DNA of 8,898 nucleotides from Candidatus Stahliibacteriota bacterium. GTDB lineage: Bacteria > Hydrothermota > UBA3073. Of the stretch, positions 7,357 to 8,898 are shown piece after piece. The stretch spans positions 1-8,898 of the forward strand of contig DAOUSS010000047.1 of the NCBI GenBank assembly GCA_030627085.1, given 5' to 3'. The number at the start of each line of letters is the position of its first letter. Positions within the stretch are counted from its first letter, which is position 1. Below the pieces are notes generated by a model. That model ran no database searches, was not told the DNA's origin, and saw nothing but the letters and a program-made list of their open reading frames with translations. Position numbers and translations under genes: made by a program.

Positions 7357-7553
7357 GTGAAAAGTTTAACACTGGCTGAATACCCCACATAGTATTCCTG
7401 CCTGACACCTACCCCGCCAACACCTACCCCGCCATCGGCTGGGTAAACTCCGCTGAAATCCCGCCCTGATGGAGCCACTGTAAAAGTATGACTTACCTCA
7501 CCCCGGCACTGGAAAAGGGAAAGATCTATTGGGAGGATAAGAGGGAGAATATG
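7353..7553 (-). other. GC-rich segment with a protein-like open frame, possible decayed gene or dispersed repeat
   Basis: Between an in-frame TAA (7554-7556) and a TGA (7353-7355) the minus strand has 66 open codons with no ATG. The frame reads plausibly as protein in its second half (SGVYPADGG, then VRQEYYVGYSASVKLF), like a secreted or beta-strand-rich tail. The 7401-7500 part is about 57 percent G+C by hand count, clearly above its AT-rich surroundings. I see no start codon or ribosome site, and the terminator of the upstream gene overlaps the far end region, so it is probably not expressed as a gene. It could be a relic of a gene tail, or a non-coding interspersed repeat that happens to be open. 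The stop codon overlaps the -35 box of the operon promoter. Confidence 0.3.
7405..7434. repeat. Perfect 15-base tandem duplication
   Basis: The 15-base unit ACACCTACCCCGCCA occurs twice in immediate succession (7405-7419 and 7420-7434) with no mismatch. As 15 is a multiple of 3, it leaves any reading frame intact: on the minus strand it duplicates a GGVGV-type glycine/valine peptide. It lies inside the GC-rich segment between the terminator and the operon promoter. Exact identity suggests a recent slippage event or selection on the unit. Confidence 0.85.
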
Positions 7554-7570
7554 TTAATGTGGCGCAAAAT

Positions 7571-7602
7571 AATAGGGGGCGCCAAACTCAACGCCCCCTA
7601 TT
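7571..7602 (-). terminator. Intrinsic terminator of the secreted-protein gene
   Basis: A perfect 11-base-pair stem (AATAGGGGGCG at 7571-7581 with CGCCCCCTATT at 7592-7602) encloses a 10-base loop. Read on the minus strand it lies 21 bases beyond the stop codon at 7624, and the stem is followed by ATTTT (after the stem's own TATT), giving a T-rich tail. Five consecutive G-C pairs make it very stable. The plus-strand side is less T-rich, and no plus-strand gene ends here, so it most likely serves the gene at 7624-8898 and separates it from the Omp85 operon. Confidence 0.75.
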
Positions 7603-7623
7603 TGACTGATTTCTGTCGTGGTT

Positions 7624-8898
7624 CTATTTCATCAACACGAGTTTCTTTGTCGCCTTATAGGTATCTGTTACAAGCCTCACGAAGTAAATTCCAGAGGGGA
7701 GATTCTTGCCGTCTAGTCTCGTGGCATGATAACCTGCTTCAAGTCTATCATCCACGAGTGTCTTAATCTCCCTGCCCGACACATCGTAAACCTTGAGAGA
7801 TACCTTCTCTTCTCTCGGAATACCAAACCTGATAAACATATCATTCCTTGCTGGATTTGGGCAAAGGGATAAGAAATGAACTACAGGAATGTTGCTATAC
7901 GCAGTCTGTGCTCCACCACTTGTTTTCGTGATGTAATACCCATTGGAGACAAATATGAAGTCCCGCACCCATCCAGGCTCTATACCAACAACCTCGAACT
8001 CAAGTTTTATGGTATCACCGGGGAGCAATTCAGTATAGTTCTCATCCTTGACAAGTAGTTTTTGCTTGACAGAACCAATGTCAGAATGAGTGGCAGATAC
8101 AAGTGGACAGGTGTTTTTATGATAGGAAGCATTTCTTATCCTACCAAGTCCAGCATACTCGAGCCTGTGGTAACTATGCCAGATAAGTCGAATCTTGAGG
8201 CTATCATTGAATGAATGGTTGATAACTACAGGAGATATTGAGGTGTGCTCTCTGGGATAAATACTCTGGATAGTCTGCCAGCCTGTCTCAGAGTCGTATG
8301 TTGCAACGTCTATGGATCCTGACTTCGGAGACGCCATTGGAAGAAATACATAGCTTCCACTTTTAATCTCACCAAAGTTCATCGTGAGAGTATCACCCTC
8401 ATATCCTTCAAAGTATCCTTCATCCGGGTTTGTCATAAGTTCTGTCCAATTTTCTCCAGTCTGGTCTACACAGTAAAGAGGCGCAAGCGCATCCCTGTAA
8501 GGCAGAATAATATCATCACCAAGGACTTCAATATCTATATCTGCAGCATGGTCAATAGCGATGAGTTTTACCATGTCAATGAATGAGTGCTCATTTTCAA
8601 ACTCTTTCAGTTTAAGACGATATATTCCATTCTCCTCTATAAGTGGTTGTCTCAACTTATAAAAATCGGGTACACTTTCGCCATCACCCGATCCAGCAAG
8701 GATATTATTATCCTCTGAAAATTCTGTGCCATTCCAGGTATAGGCATAAGGACAGCCTCCAGGTCGTGTAAGAGTAATTACATTAGAACTTTTTTCAAAA
8801 AGGGAGCCACCAGGAGTTTTACGGTAGAATACATCGACTCGATATTGCCGAGAGTCACCAGGATTAAAAGGAAGAGGATCAGTATAACTAGTTCCAGT
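7624..8898 (-). CDS. 3' part of a secreted protein with a type IX-type C-terminal sorting domain
   Basis: The frame is open to the window edge, so the 424 visible residues are only the C-terminal part; the true start lies outside. The apparent start at 8655 is an internal TTG and should not be used. Visible residues 49-67 read CPYAYTWNGTEFSEDNNIL, the start of a beta-rich module I have seen in large secreted proteins of uncultured bacteria; it continues with KLRQPLIEENGIYRLKLKEF and a HSFIDMVKLIAIDHA block. The last 86 residues (339-424) are a classic sorting domain: a LCPNPARN entry motif, VSLKVYDVSGREIKTLVD, the LEAGYH turn, LPSGIYFVRL, and a final KATKKLVLMK. Such domains (Por/T9SS type A, overlapping in profile with FlgD Ig-like domains) direct proteins through the type IX system to the surface. 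The catalytic or binding part is not visible. A strong terminator follows. Confidence 0.85.
   Translation of the reverse strand, partial: TGTSYTDPLPFNPGDSRQYRVDVFYRKTPGGSLFEKSSNVITLTRPGGCPYAYTWNGTEFSEDNNILAGSGDGESVPDFYKLRQPLIEENGIYRLKLKEFENEHSFIDMVKLIAIDHAADIDIEVLGDDIILPYRDALAPLYCVDQTGENWTELMTNPDEGYFEGYEGDTLTMNFGEIKSGSYVFLPMASPKSGSIDVATYDSETGWQTIQSIYPREHTSISPVVINHSFNDSLKIRLIWHSYHRLEYAGLGRIRNASYHKNTCPLVSATHSDIGSVKQKLLVKDENYTELLPGDTIKLEFEVVGIEPGWVRDFIFVSNGYYITKTSGGAQTAYSNIPVVHFLSLCPNPARNDMFIRFGIPREEKVSLKVYDVSGREIKTLVDDRLEAGYHATRLDGKNLPSGIYFVRLVTDTYKATKKLVLMK

Noticed and set aside
7488..7766. Plus-strand open frame of 92 codons across the gap and the end of the secreted-protein gene
   Set aside because: It crosses the terminator hairpin and the antisense of a clearly recognisable sorting domain, and its product has no protein-like features.
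8653..8655. TTG as the start of the right-hand gene
   Set aside because: The same frame stays open for 81 further codons to the window edge and encodes the start of a recognisable module (CPYAYTWNG), so this TTG is an internal leucine codon.

Overview
The window looks like a piece of a chromosome from a Gram-negative (diderm) bacterium outside the Proteobacteria. The reasons are an Omp85-family outer-membrane protein, a TamB-like protein, and a secreted protein ending in a type IX secretion (Por) / FlgD-Ig-like C-terminal sorting domain. Together with the AT-leaning composition, poor Shine-Dalgarno sequences and many short tandem and palindromic repeats, this suggests the Fibrobacteres-Chlorobi-Bacteroidetes group or an uncultured relative such as candidate division WOR-3 or Cloacimonadota. 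That placement is an inference from gene content, not a phylogenetic result.

All four real genes lie on the minus strand, so the gene order runs from high to low coordinates. At the right edge is the 3' part of a large secreted protein (7624-8898, cut by the window edge), followed by a convincing intrinsic terminator (7571-7602). A 337-base gap (7287-7623) then holds the terminator, a GC-rich segment with a 15-base tandem duplication that looks like a decayed reading frame or a dispersed repeat, and an exact-consensus sigma-70-type promoter (TTGACA, 17 bases, TATAAT, with an extended -10 TG). The promoter drives an apparent operon: an Omp85/TamA-BamA-like barrel with three POTRA domains (5553-7286), a TamB-like protein 14 bases later (2242-5538), and, after a 158-base gap filled with three kinds of 7-8-base tandem repeats, a membrane-anchored von Willebrand factor A (VWA) protein (212-2083). 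The left end (1-211) has no gene and carries three short palindromic repeats, two of which form an inverted pair resembling a REPIN or a minimal MITE.

Functionally, the Omp85 protein and the TamB-like protein are the two halves of a translocation and assembly or lipid-transport module bridging the inner and outer membranes. The VWA protein may be a passenger in the same transcript; its role is not known from the sequence. I did not find a clearly new biological system. The most unusual material is non-coding: the mosaic of heptad repeats at 2091-2229, the palindromic repeats at the left end, and the GC-rich relic beside the promoter.
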